From Pseudomonadota bacterium (lineage in GTDB: Bacteria; Bdellovibrionota; UBA1018; CAIMNF01): a DNA stretch of 36,799 bases. The position numbers and the translations under genes were made by a program. The stretch spans positions 1-36,799 of the forward strand of contig JAIXOQ010000021.1 of the NCBI GenBank assembly GCA_027486675.1, in the 5' to 3' direction. A model generated the notes under the pieces. The model was not told the origin of the DNA. It saw only the letters and a list, made by a program, of their open reading frames with translations, and made no database searches. This document shows, one piece after another, positions 28,036-36,700 of this stretch (positions are counted from its first letter, which is position 1; each line of letters begins with the position of its first letter).

Positions 28036-29012
28036 TGTACGTCCTGAACTGCAACATAGAGATTGATGGGAAACGATTTACACGTGTGAGCGAGGTGAAG
28101 ATCGAAAGCAGTGCAAAGTTACTGGAGGATACCGCCACGTTGAAAATACCAACAACTGCCCGACTTGAAAGGCAAGGCGAATTTATCAGCGAAGTTGAAA
28201 CTGCGAAACAGTTTAAGGTAGGTGACCCGGTACGAATTGAACTTGGCTATGATGGCAATGTATATGAGGTTTTTGAGGGGTATGTGATGAAGATTGCACC
28301 AGGGGTGCCTTTAGAAATTGAATGTATCGATGCTACCTGGTTGCTACGCCGTAAGAACTGCAAAAAAAGTTTTCAAAGCACTACCTTGAAAAAAGTGCTT
28401 GATTTCATCCTGGAAGGAACAGGTATTAAATTGAAGGGCGAAGTGCCGAGTATTAATCTGGCACCGTATTACCTTAAAAATGTTTCGGCGGCATCCGCGC
28501 TTCAAAAAATAAAGGAACGCTATGGATTGACATTGTACTTGAAGGGGACGGACTTGCATGTTGGTTTAGCAAGTTATACCGATGATGTGATTGTCAAATA
28601 TGAGTTGGGTACAAATATCATCGACAATGACCTTACCTGGGTAAACGAAGATGATACCAGGATTAAAATAAAGGCAATCCTGATAAAAAAGGATAATACC
28701 AAGATTGAAAAGGAGGTAGGTGATGGGGATGGCGAGACAAGGACATTATACTTCTATAATTTGGACAGTGCGGAAAATTTGGAAACACTCGCGTTGCAGG
28801 AAATCAAAAAGTATAAATACGCAGGCTATAAAGGCGGCATCAATACCTTTTTGATCCCTGCAGTAAGTGTGGGTAATGTAGCCCGAATGGCTGACCCGCA
28901 GTTTTCAGAACGTTCTGGTGATTATATCGTGGACAAAGTAACCACAACGTTCGGGCAAAATGGAGCCCGGCGAAAAGTTGAACTTGGATTAAAAGTAACT
29001 ACCAATGGCTGA
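28035..29012 (+). CDS. Baseplate hub protein (Mu gpP / phage D-like)
   Basis: This 325-residue protein has the gp27-like hub plan: an N-terminal beta domain (VSEVKIESSAKLLEDTATLK; FKVGDPVRIELGYDGNVYEV), ECIDATWLLRRKNCKKSFQS, TLKKVLDFILEGTGIKL, and a C-terminal half ending GDYIVDKVTTTFGQNGARRK. It forms the trimeric centre of the baseplate and carries the spike encoded next. It overlaps the spike gene by 8 bp. Confidence 0.82.
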   Translation: MYVLNCNIEIDGKRFTRVSEVKIESSAKLLEDTATLKIPTTARLERQGEFISEVETAKQFKVGDPVRIELGYDGNVYEVFEGYVMKIAPGVPLEIECIDATWLLRRKNCKKSFQSTTLKKVLDFILEGTGIKLKGEVPSINLAPYYLKNVSAASALQKIKERYGLTLYLKGTDLHVGLASYTDDVIVKYELGTNIIDNDLTWVNEDDTRIKIKAILIKKDNTKIEKEVGDGDGETRTLYFYNLDSAENLETLALQEIKKYKYAGYKGGINTFLIPAVSVGNVARMADPQFSERSGDYIVDKVTTTFGQNGARRKVELGLKVTTNG

Positions 29013-29511
29013 TAATAACCAAGACTTACACAGTGCATTGCACAAATTTGTAAAGGACCGCACCTCAATTGCTGTTTTTCCGGCAGTTGTAAAGGTTTTT
29101 AATGACGATTTCAACACGGTCGATGTTGAAGATAACGACGGCAATATGCTGTTCGAGGTTATGTTGGCATCGAATGTAGGCTATGGCGTAAGCCTGTATT
29201 ATAAGCCCACGATCGGATCGACGGTATTTGTAGCGGATGTTGGCGCATCAGAGGAACGATACGTTGTCGTGGCTTACGCTGAGTGCGATCTTGTCCAGGT
29301 ACAGGTTGGTGCTACCGAATTGATTATTGATGAAAACGGGGTGAAAGTTGGCAATGGCTTGGATACTTTGAAATCGGCACTTGATGACCTTATACTTCAA
29401 ATAAAACTAATTACTGTCACATCAGCTGCACCCGGATCACCCACATCGGTTCCAATTAACGTTGCGGCATTTGATGCCATTAAGACACGTATAGACAGCC
29501 TTTTGCAATGA
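29005..29511 (+). CDS. Baseplate spike protein (gpV / Mu gp45-like)
   Basis: This 168-residue protein begins with an OB-fold-like region (TSIAVFPAVVKVFNDDFNTV, YYKPTIGSTVFVADVGASEE, RYVVVAYAECDLVQVQVG) followed by a short repeat-like beta segment (ELIIDENGVKVGNG) and a C-terminal helix. This is the plan of the membrane-piercing spike. It follows the hub gene, as in Mu. Confidence 0.78.
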   Translation: MADNNQDLHSALHKFVKDRTSIAVFPAVVKVFNDDFNTVDVEDNDGNMLFEVMLASNVGYGVSLYYKPTIGSTVFVADVGASEERYVVVAYAECDLVQVQVGATELIIDENGVKVGNGLDTLKSALDDLILQIKLITVTSAAPGSPTSVPINVAAFDAIKTRIDSLLQ

Positions 29512-29798
29512 TTGATATCCGTGTTGACATCGAGGGTGGTTTTGATTTGCTAATTGCGAATGGTGACTTTGTTTCAAATGAAAGTACACGTCAGCACCAG
29601 ACGCTTTTGCTGCTTTGTGAAAAGGGCGAACTGAGAGAGTTTCCAACGCGCGGAATTGGCATACAAGGATGGATAGCAGATGAAGTAACGGGTGACTTTA
29701 ATAGCACCGTAAAGCGTGAATATGAAGCCGATGGAATGAAAGTGTTGAGCATAAAAGGATCAATCACAAATCTTCAGGTGGAAGCAGTATATGAGTAG
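29508..29798 (+). CDS. Baseplate wedge protein, gp25/gpW-like (Mu gp46-like)
   Basis: This 96-residue protein fits the GPW/gp25 family in size and order: DFVSNESTRQHQTLLLLCEK, GELREFPTRGIGIQGWIADE, then VKREYEADGMKVLSIKGSIT. It forms part of the inner wedge near the spike. It overlaps both neighbours by a few bases. Confidence 0.78.
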   Translation: MIDIRVDIEGGFDLLIANGDFVSNESTRQHQTLLLLCEKGELREFPTRGIGIQGWIADEVTGDFNSTVKREYEADGMKVLSIKGSITNLQVEAVYE

Positions 29799-30273
29799 CA
29801 TTCAAGTCATACCTGGGCAAACCTTGCCCGACATCGCGGCGCTGCATTGCGGCTCGATGTCGAAGTGGCCAGAGTTGGCTGCGCTAAATGGCTTGGGCCT
29901 CACTTCAGACTTGACAGGTGGCCAAAGTTTATTGCTGCCTGATCCATCGACTGATCGGAAACCAGAGAAGGTTGAAAATCAGCCATCGTCGGCGAAGAAA
30001 ACAGTAATTGCTCAAGCGGGCCAAACCTTAGCTGATTTGGCGATTCAATATTTGGGAAGATTGGCTTCATGGGCTGATTTGGCGGCTTTGAATGGGCTTG
30101 GGTTAACTGACGCCATCACTCCTGGCCAGGCATTGATCCTTCCTGGCGTAAGTGAAAAAAGAGTGGCGGCTTATTACAAATCCGGTGGTTATTTTCCCGC
30201 AGCCGGTGCGATCAACACCTTGAATGAAGGTGTCGCTTATTGGGGTATTGAATATGACTTCATCGTTCAGTAA
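29791..30273 (+). CDS. Protein with two LysM-like repeats, tail/baseplate gpX-like
   Basis: This 160-residue protein contains two ~45-residue repeats: GQTLPDIAALHCGSMSKWPE followed by LAALNGLGLTSDLTGGQSLL, and GQTLADLAIQYLGRLASWAD followed by LAALNGLGLTDAITPGQALI. They have the LysM spacing (GQTL-DIA, W-LA-LNGL, GQ-L-LP). gpX-type tail proteins with LysM modules bind peptidoglycan or baseplate. The repeats are separated by a Pro/Lys/Ser linker, and a unique C-terminus follows. Confidence 0.72.
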   Translation: MSSIQVIPGQTLPDIAALHCGSMSKWPELAALNGLGLTSDLTGGQSLLLPDPSTDRKPEKVENQPSSAKKTVIAQAGQTLADLAIQYLGRLASWADLAALNGLGLTDAITPGQALILPGVSEKRVAAYYKSGGYFPAAGAINTLNEGVAYWGIEYDFIVQ

Positions 30274-30277
30274 TGTA

Positions 30278-31111
30278 ATGGCAAGATCAATTTCAGAAAT
30301 ACAGACGCAAATCATTGCTGCAGTGCAGGCTGACACCACGCTGAGCGGCTTGAGTAGTACGAGCGTGACTGCCATTTGGCGGCTGTGGACATTCGTTGTG
30401 GCAACGGCGATCTGGACGCTGGAGGTACTATTTGATGCGTTTAAGTCGGAAGTCACCGAATTGGTAGCGGCGCAAAAAGCGCACACGCTGAGGTGGTATC
30501 AAACCAAAGCCCTGGCCTTCCAATTGGGAGGGACATTAGGTGCTGGATCTGATGTATACAATAATACAGGCCTGACGGATGACCAGGTAACTGCTCAAAA
30601 AATCGTAACCAACGCTGCTGTGTCAGAGGTTGATAATCAGTTAATCATCAAAGTTGCAAAAACGGTATCCGGTGAATTGCAGCCGCTTGAAAGCGGTGAA
30701 ATAACCGCAATAACAACGTACTTGACTGAAATCAAAGACGCTGGTGTTAAGTTGATTTTGCGCTCGGTGGCTGCTGATCGGCTCAAGGTTGTCGTCGATG
30801 TGTATTATGATGCAACGGTTTTGTCATCTACGGGTGCTCGCTTGGATGGCACTTCATCAACTCCGGTGCAAGAAGCGGCTAAGGCTTTTTTGCTGGAATT
30901 GCCGTTTGATGGGCAGTTTGTGAAATCGCACCTAGTTGACAAATTGCAAGCCGTGGACGGTGTGATTGTGCCGGAAATCAGACTGTGCCAGGCGCGCAGA
31001 AACGATGATCCAAGTTTTAGCGCAGTAGATGTTTTTTATCAGCCTTTCAGTGGATTCTTGAAGTATTACACTCCTTCTACAGATTTAATACTCAATTTCA
31101 TCGCCGCATGA
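30278..31111 (+). CDS. Baseplate protein J-like (Mu gp47-like)
   Basis: This 277-residue protein starts ARSISEIQTQIIAAVQ, typical of gpJ-like wedge proteins, with an early Trp-rich helix (AIWRLWTFVVATAIWTLEVL) and a C-terminal beta part (AADRLKVVVDVYYDATVLSS; AVDGVIVPEIRLCQARRNDD). It builds the outer wedge that triggers sheath contraction. The ATG at 30278 was chosen because ARSISEIQ is the family-like start; ATGs at 30224 and 30254 overlap the previous gene. Confidence 0.75.
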   Translation: MARSISEIQTQIIAAVQADTTLSGLSSTSVTAIWRLWTFVVATAIWTLEVLFDAFKSEVTELVAAQKAHTLRWYQTKALAFQLGGTLGAGSDVYNNTGLTDDQVTAQKIVTNAAVSEVDNQLIIKVAKTVSGELQPLESGEITAITTYLTEIKDAGVKLILRSVAADRLKVVVDVYYDATVLSSTGARLDGTSSTPVQEAAKAFLLELPFDGQFVKSHLVDKLQAVDGVIVPEIRLCQARRNDDPSFSAVDVFYQPFSGFLKYYTPSTDLILNFIAA

Positions 31112-31536
31112 ACTACGCATTGGATATAGCCAAAATGATACAGTGGTTGCTGCCCTCAGCGTTGCGAAAAACCGTGATGCTTGCATGGCTCAATGCGCTG
31201 CTGGCTCCGGTGAAAACGCTGCATAATTCGTTTGTAATCTTTACTGCCGCCACCAAAAAGGATATTGCTGTAACTGGGCAAAAGAGCATTTTGGAGTTTC
31301 ACTTGAACCGGTATTTTGGTGATATCCAAATCGTTGATGCTACTGCGGCTGCCCAGGTGTATATCTACCTGGAGAGTGAAAACTCCCCAACCTATTTGCC
31401 CAAGTTTATTTCGGGCAGTAGTGTGGATTTCATTGCCATTGTGCCGTTTGCGTTGCAATCACAAGAGGTTGCAATCAGGGCGTTTCTAAACAAATACAAA
31501 CTGCCAACCAAGCGGTACAACATAATTTATCTATGA
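31108..31536 (+). CDS. Baseplate-associated protein (position of Mu gp48 / phage I)
   Basis: This 142-residue protein is predicted to have two N-terminal helices (DIAKMIQWLLPSALRKTVML; AWLNALLAPVKTLHNSFVIF) and a beta-rich C-terminus. The family is not recognised by motif. It lies between the J-like and collar-fibre genes with 4-bp overlaps on both sides, the place of the wedge component that connects baseplate to fibres. Confidence 0.6.
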   Translation: MNYALDIAKMIQWLLPSALRKTVMLAWLNALLAPVKTLHNSFVIFTAATKKDIAVTGQKSILEFHLNRYFGDIQIVDATAAAQVYIYLESENSPTYLPKFISGSSVDFIAIVPFALQSQEVAIRAFLNKYKLPTKRYNIIYL

Positions 31537-32666
31537 ATCAAGTCGACTTTTCACTACCTAACGGTTTCCCTCTGGAGGCTGATGCAACCCTGGGTTTCAT
31601 GCAGAACGATTACCAAACTGCGATCCGTGGTATTGGCCGATACTTTGGTGAAGCAGTCATTCTTTCTGGATTGGTTGAATCAGGTGGAGCCGTATCGGAT
31701 GGCTGGATTATGATTGGAGGTGAGTTGGTTTTCTTCCAGGGAGGCACGATCAGTGCCAACTACGTCATCACGGAAACGTGGGTGCAGAAGGCGAATCAAG
31801 ACGGCTCACTGGTTAACCGTTATCTGACAAAAAAGGCACAATTTGGAAGCGGGTCAATAACTTACAGCTATGCCAGTTTGCAGCGCATTGAAACCATTCA
31901 GGCCCTACAAAATCGCATCCTGGACGCGATTGTATTTGAGCCTGAAGTTGTTCTTTCGGGCCTCGTTGTAAGCAGCGTGAACACGGGTTTGTCGACGCTG
32001 GCCATCTCGGCTGGTATCGCTGTAATCAACCGGAAGTTCGTAAGTGCTCCTGCTTATGCTGGCGGTTATCCGGTCTATTTGAAGGAAGATGGAACCTGGA
32101 CAAATACTGCTCCATCATCGAATTTTATCGCCTTCAATCCTTACACATCGCAGCGATTTGCGGATGTGATCGGGCGCGCATCTGCGCCGCTTGGAGATGT
32201 GCGCATGCGTGTAACCTTGTCGAGTTCATTCGACAATACGGGCCTTGGAAAATGGGATTTAAAAGGATGGGCTGTGTGCAACGGAGCCAACGGTACGGTT
32301 GATTTGCGCAGCCGTTTTGCTGTCGCTTATGACAACCGCAATACCGATCCAGGCGGCAACTTATGGGATTCGGTCTACATGACACCAGGTAGTACAGGAG
32401 GTGAGAAAAACCACACATTGACCGTTGGCGAAATGCCCAGTCACCGCCACGGACCGGCTACACCAGCCGAAGGAGAATGGGGACTTGCGCGCCGCACCGT
32501 TACAGGTGAAAACAAAACCAGCGCTGGAACAGATTCACTTCTTAGTGGTCAGGAAATTGACATTACTGCGACTGGTCAGCCAGCAGGCGTTGCGCTCGCT
32601 GGTGGCGGCGGCGGTCATGAAAACCGCCCTCCGTTTATGGTTTTAGTTTACATCCAACGCATTTAG
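31533..32666 (+). CDS. Tail collar fibre protein
   Basis: This 377-residue protein has an N-terminal baseplate-binding region and ends in a phage tail collar domain: WDLKGWAVCNGANGTVDLRS, then FAVAYDN, GGEKNHTLTVGEMPSHRHG and a C-terminal GGGGHENRPPFMVLVYIQRI. The HxH motif (SHRHG) and the late HENRPP are the metal-binding and trimer-forming signatures of collar domains, as in short fibres that touch the receptor. It is likely one of the host-contact proteins. Confidence 0.85.
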   Translation: MNQVDFSLPNGFPLEADATLGFMQNDYQTAIRGIGRYFGEAVILSGLVESGGAVSDGWIMIGGELVFFQGGTISANYVITETWVQKANQDGSLVNRYLTKKAQFGSGSITYSYASLQRIETIQALQNRILDAIVFEPEVVLSGLVVSSVNTGLSTLAISAGIAVINRKFVSAPAYAGGYPVYLKEDGTWTNTAPSSNFIAFNPYTSQRFADVIGRASAPLGDVRMRVTLSSSFDNTGLGKWDLKGWAVCNGANGTVDLRSRFAVAYDNRNTDPGGNLWDSVYMTPGSTGGEKNHTLTVGEMPSHRHGPATPAEGEWGLARRTVTGENKTSAGTDSLLSGQEIDITATGQPAGVALAGGGGGHENRPPFMVLVYIQRI

Positions 32667-32670
32667 ACCG

Positions 32671-33126
32671 ATGGCCATTCAACCCGTAAATACAATAAAA
32701 AGCTGGTTTGAAACCGGCGACAAACCAACTCAGAATCAGTTCTGGGATTGGCTGGAATCGTTCGTTCACAAGAACGATTCGGTTCCTATGTCCCAGGTAT
32801 CCGGGTTGAATACTGCGCTTACGGCTTTGGCCACTCAATCCAGCGTAGATGCCCTGAAGGCGATTGTGGTTACCACCTCGGCTTCCTCGATCAGCGTATC
32901 ACTGCCTGCAGGGACCATCCTGAATAAGATCAGGATCAAAAGTTCATCGGCTCAAACATTGAATTGCGGGACTTCGGTTGGTGGCTCCCAAATCCTTGCA
33001 GCCGAATCGCTGAATGCCAACCAGGTAGGACTTTATGTTGTCGACGTGGACATCGAGTCGGCAACAACAATTTACTTCTCTGGATTATCAGGCAATAATT
33101 CAATCAAAATCTATTTACAACAATGA
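32671..33126 (+). CDS. Fibre-associated structural protein
   Basis: This 151-residue protein has an N-terminal motif KSWFETGDKPTQNQFWDWLE, often found at the start of phage fibre-region proteins in Bacteroidota, then a helix (VSGLNTALTALATQSSVDAL) and a small beta domain (SISVSLPAGTILNKIRIKSS to NSIKIYLQQ). It could be a short fibre or an adaptor between collar fibre and long fibre. The stop overlaps the next start. Confidence 0.65.
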   Translation: MAIQPVNTIKSWFETGDKPTQNQFWDWLESFVHKNDSVPMSQVSGLNTALTALATQSSVDALKAIVVTTSASSISVSLPAGTILNKIRIKSSSAQTLNCGTSVGGSQILAAESLNANQVGLYVVDVDIESATTIYFSGLSGNNSIKIYLQQ

Positions 33127-35990
33127 AAAAGCTTTTAATTGGAGTTATTCTGGTGCTTTCTGCTTTCGCGGTTGATGCTCAAAAGCGAACAGTTATCACC
33201 GACATTATCAAGGTATATAACGAGTTTTGGTTGGGTGGCCGTAAGGTTACATCGATTGAAACGGACTCCACTTTCACATCGGCAAATCACAATAAGATTC
33301 CTACGGTGAAAGCTGTAAAGGATTATGTTGCTGCAAATGGGGCTGGTATATCAGCACTGACTGGAGACGTGAGCGCCACTGGGACTGGATCGGTGGTTGC
33401 TACGATTGCTGCAGGGGCTGTCACTGGGGCGAAAATTGCAACAGGTGCAGTAAGCGATTCGACAAAAGTTGCTGCAAATGCAATCACAACCACACGCATT
33501 GCGGACGGTGCTGTATGGGCGGTAGATCTTGCAGCAAATGCAGTTATAACGGCTAAGATTGCAAACAGTGCAGTTACAGGCGCAAAATTGGCGACTGGTG
33601 CCGTTTCGGATAGTACCAAGATGGGGACGAATGTGATTGAGCAATCAAATATTGATAATGGATCTGTGTGGGCGCGGCATCTCGCCAGCATGGGTGCAAG
33701 CAATGGGCAAGTATTGGGATATAATGGAACAAGGTGGGGGCCGGTGGCTGCCGGTAGCGGATGGGGTTTAACAGGAAACGCACCTACTGCAGGGAGTTCG
33801 TTTTTGGGAACTACCAATAACGTATCCTTGCGGATACGTACAAACAATTCACAGAAAGTTATCTGTGATAGTCTTGGTAATTTTGGTATAGGTGTAAATT
33901 TACCTTTAGCACGATTCCATAATGTTGGATCAGGGACAACAAGCAGTACAGTTAACTTTGTTTTTAATAACAGTGCAGGAACGAATATTATAGGTGGCCT
34001 AGATAACGGATATGTACGTTTTGGTAATAATACTTCGTCGGCGCCTCGTATGTTTTCAGGTTCGGATGCTAGTTCTGGGGATGTAGATCTTGCTGGGAAA
34101 AACATGGTATTTAGGTCTGGCGTTACAACGGAAGCTGCATTAACTGGAACATTTTTATTTACAGGTACTAACATGTCGCATACATCTGGTGCTCAATCTA
34201 TGTTTAGGACATCGCGACAATACGCTTTAGCAGCAGGCAATGCTTCACCGGCAAATTTTGCAATTGACTATAGTATTAATAACCCTGGTGCACAAACAGG
34301 GGTGTTAACAGGGCTAACAGTTAGGGCGAACGAAATAAATTTAAATGGAATTGGTCATAACTTATTTGACATTACAGTAAATTCAAATTCTATATTTAGA
34401 GTTGCAAATAATGGCTGGGTCGGCATGGGCACTACAACTATGAATGCGGATGTATTGGATTTACAGGCTAAAAATAGTGCGCAGATAACCGGGAGTGAGT
34501 TATCAACAACCGGAACCGGGACAAACTGGACCGGCACTAGTTTTGTTTTGGGATATACGCATACGCCAGGGAGTACTGCACCGCTTATAGGCGCATTTTC
34601 AGTATCGGCAGGATGGATTTATGCCGTTACTTACGTTATTACTGGGCGGACTGCCGGACTTTTTAATGTGACAATGGGCGGATTGACTGTCAATAATTCA
34701 GGCCCAAATGGCACCTACACTATACCGCAGGCATTTACGACAACCACCGGCGCGTTAACGTTAACACCAACGACAGACTTCGATGGTACAGTTACATTTA
34801 CGGTAAAAAGAGCAGTCGTATATCCCCCGGCAATATCTTTAAAAAATTCAACGGGATCTGTTTCCGTTGAAATTCGCGTACCTAACTTGGCCACTAATAC
34901 CTTTATGGGCCGTGAAGCAGGTGGGTATGCCGCTTCGGATATAGGTGAAAAAACATTTTATGGGTATTATGCTGGAGGTTCAAGTACGAGAGGTGGTGCC
35001 GCTACATCAATAGGTGCCTATGCTGCATACTTGAACACAATAGGAAGCAATTATGTAGCTGTTGGGTCCCGCGCTGGTGTAAATACTACAACTAGCAGTA
35101 ATTTTGTAGCCCTTGGTTACCAATCGGGGAATGCAAATTCAACGGGATCAAGTTGGACTGCAATAGGATACAGAGCAGGATTTAATAACACAATATATGA
35201 TGATTGGATTGCAATTGGGCGCAATGCAGCACCGCAAGTACACTTTCAAAATGGCATTTATATAGGTGGCGGCGTTGCCGCTACTGAAGGTGTATCTGGT
35301 ACTCCAACAACCAACGAGGTAGTTATTGGGCATCTTGCGACAGGCGGGGGATCTAATACAGTTACAATTGGCAATACCAGCATTACGAAAAACCAATTGT
35401 TCGGAAATTTAGGCGTATCATCAACCGCCATAACACCCGCCGCGCGATTACATCTAGTCGGATCTGGGGCAACTAGCGCAACCTGGACACTCCAAGCCCA
35501 TAACAATTCAGGCAATAATAATGGATTTATGTTGCGCGACGATGGCCGCACAGGCTTAGGTACGGCTACACTAGCCGCTGCTACGCTAACAATAGCAGCT
35601 GGCACAACCACTACTGCACCGCTTAATATCCCCGCAGGCACTAATACAAGCACAATAGCGTCTGGTAACATTGAGAATAATGGTACCGACTTGCAATACT
35701 CGCCAGATGCTTTTAGCCGATATGTGTTGATCAAAGGATTAAGTGGCACAAGTCCATCCTTAGATTTTCCCGCTATGGCGCAGGGGACAGGCGCAGTATT
35801 AACATTCACAGATGCCAATGCAGCATCGGGTGATATTATTACAATTGCCAATCCATTTGCCTCTGGTGGGTCATATACTTTCACCGCAGGCTGTTCTACT
35901 TCTGGTACTATTTGGGTCAATGTTATAAGCTGGGCTTCTGGCACGAGCGATCCAAGTGCCGCAAACTTCAAATACCGGATTATTAAATAA
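33123..35990 (+). CDS. Large repetitive fibre or adhesin with N-terminal signal peptide
   Basis: This 955-residue protein starts with a signal-peptide-like segment (MKKLLIGVILVLSAFAVDAQ). Residues ~80-190 contain imperfect repeats of GAVTGAKIATGAVSDSTK type. Two segments share a RxHxVGSGxTSxT pattern (near residues 265 and 780). Residues ~595-715 form YadA-head-like repeats (SNFVALGYQSGNANSTGSSW, TAIGYRAGFNNT). The C-terminus ends in a beta domain. The repeats and position after the collar fibre say trimeric tail fibre; the signal peptide is odd for a cytoplasmically assembled virion protein. Codon use turns more A+T-rich from about 33.9 kb on, suggesting module exchange. Confidence 0.75.
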   Translation: MKKLLIGVILVLSAFAVDAQKRTVITDIIKVYNEFWLGGRKVTSIETDSTFTSANHNKIPTVKAVKDYVAANGAGISALTGDVSATGTGSVVATIAAGAVTGAKIATGAVSDSTKVAANAITTTRIADGAVWAVDLAANAVITAKIANSAVTGAKLATGAVSDSTKMGTNVIEQSNIDNGSVWARHLASMGASNGQVLGYNGTRWGPVAAGSGWGLTGNAPTAGSSFLGTTNNVSLRIRTNNSQKVICDSLGNFGIGVNLPLARFHNVGSGTTSSTVNFVFNNSAGTNIIGGLDNGYVRFGNNTSSAPRMFSGSDASSGDVDLAGKNMVFRSGVTTEAALTGTFLFTGTNMSHTSGAQSMFRTSRQYALAAGNASPANFAIDYSINNPGAQTGVLTGLTVRANEINLNGIGHNLFDITVNSNSIFRVANNGWVGMGTTTMNADVLDLQAKNSAQITGSELSTTGTGTNWTGTSFVLGYTHTPGSTAPLIGAFSVSAGWIYAVTYVITGRTAGLFNVTMGGLTVNNSGPNGTYTIPQAFTTTTGALTLTPTTDFDGTVTFTVKRAVVYPPAISLKNSTGSVSVEIRVPNLATNTFMGREAGGYAASDIGEKTFYGYYAGGSSTRGGAATSIGAYAAYLNTIGSNYVAVGSRAGVNTTTSSNFVALGYQSGNANSTGSSWTAIGYRAGFNNTIYDDWIAIGRNAAPQVHFQNGIYIGGGVAATEGVSGTPTTNEVVIGHLATGGGSNTVTIGNTSITKNQLFGNLGVSSTAITPAARLHLVGSGATSATWTLQAHNNSGNNNGFMLRDDGRTGLGTATLAAATLTIAAGTTTTAPLNIPAGTNTSTIASGNIENNGTDLQYSPDAFSRYVLIKGLSGTSPSLDFPAMAQGTGAVLTFTDANAASGDIITIANPFASGGSYTFTAGCSTSGTIWVNVISWASGTSDPSAANFKYRIIK

Positions 35991-35998
35991 ACAACATC

Positions 35999-36607
35999 AT
36001 GAAAAAAAGCATTTTATTGGCATTTTATGTCTTTTCATTTTTCTTACTGCGTGGCCAGTCCACTGAAGTTGTACTTGATACAACTTACAATCAGTCAAAA
36101 TCAGGGTTATTTTACACAATAAATTATGTAAAATATTCTGATGGCTCATATCAAGAACGCGCTATAGCTCTTGCTGATAGCAACTATGTTCTCAATGATT
36201 ATGTGGCCAAAATTGAGGCAAGGTGTAATGTTATTGCTGAAGCGGCAGTAACAGGAATGCAAGCCAGGCAAGCATCTATTGATTTTGCTCGAATGGATAC
36301 TTTATGTATTAATTTGAGCGGAAGGTCACCAGTAAAAACCTTGATGGACATTTATACATCAGAGTTTAGTGTTGGTCAATGGACTATTGCATTTTCAGGA
36401 TCGACTACAAATGTTACATTTCCTGTACTTTCGACGAACAAACGAAAACGATTATTGCCTGAAGGTACAACTGCAAAAACCATGTTAGTTTTTGGGAAAA
36501 TGATGCGGCTTACAAATTACCCGTTTCAAGGAATTAACCTTTTGTTTAGGGTTAAAGAAGGATATTGGGCAAACTACGATAAGACGATTGTTTTGAAGCG
36601 ATCTTAG
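35999..36607 (+). CDS. Exported protein of the fibre region, unknown function
   Basis: This 202-residue protein has a signal peptide (MKKSILLAFYVFSFFLLRGQ), then a helical segment (LNDYVAKIEARCNVIAEAAV) and a beta-rich C-terminus (VGQWTIAFSGSTTNVTFPVL). No family is recognised. It starts 8 bp after the large fibre and is the last gene before the terminator. The gene is A+T-rich like the end of the fibre gene, suggesting the two were acquired together. It may be a fibre chaperone, a fibre tip or a surface lipid-independent factor; only export is supported. Confidence 0.65.
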   Translation: MKKSILLAFYVFSFFLLRGQSTEVVLDTTYNQSKSGLFYTINYVKYSDGSYQERAIALADSNYVLNDYVAKIEARCNVIAEAAVTGMQARQASIDFARMDTLCINLSGRSPVKTLMDIYTSEFSVGQWTIAFSGSTTNVTFPVLSTNKRKRLLPEGTTAKTMLVFGKMMRLTNYPFQGINLLFRVKEGYWANYDKTIVLKRS

Positions 36608-36625
36608 ATTGTTTTAATCATCTTT

Positions 36626-36676
36626 TAAAAACGCTTTAATTGATCTATGTAGGTCAATTAAAGCGTTTTATTTTTT
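36626..36676 (+). terminator. Strong intrinsic terminator at the right end
   Basis: AAAACGCTTTAATTGA (36628-36643) pairs perfectly with TCAATTAAAGCGTTTT (36654-36669); two more pairs (T-G, C-G) close a 6-base loop. A T6 tract follows at 36671-36676. It ends the rightward late operon just inside the right transposon end. Confidence 0.9.
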
Positions 36677-36700
36677 GCACATTTGGTTTTGCGGATTATA
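36677..36700 (+). repeat. Right terminal inverted repeat (transposase end site R1)
   Basis: GCACATTTGGTTTTGCGGATTATA matches the inverted left end (2-25) at 20 of 24 bases and the internal left sites (221-240, 285-304) in its ACATTT-GTTTTGC core. No second right-end site is evident nearby. Confidence 0.7.

Larger units (their letters stand above)
2..36700. mobile_element. Mu-type transposable prophage, apparently complete
   Basis: Imperfect inverted repeats bound the element: positions 2-25 match the reverse complement of 36677-36700 at 20 of 24 bases. Between them lie a repressor, a MuA-like DDE transposase, a MuB-like ATPase, a Mu-type head module (terminase, DUF935-like portal, F-like, G-like) and a contractile tail ending in fibres. 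The span of about 36.7 kb is typical of Mu-like genomes. No gene looks truncated. The exact ends are uncertain: the matched repeats begin with TATA rather than the usual TG, and TATA could instead be target duplication. Only one base of left flank is present, so a duplication cannot be tested. Confidence 0.9.

Noticed and set aside
33323-34174. Long open frame on the minus strand (283 codons) opposite the fibre gene
   Set aside because: It mirrors the repetitive Ala/Val/Thr codons of the fibre gene, has low-complexity composition and no promoter or neighbours on that strand.
36600-36700. A Mu-type mom/com DNA-modification module at the right end
   Set aside because: After the last fibre-region gene there are only a terminator and the terminal repeat; there is no room for such genes.
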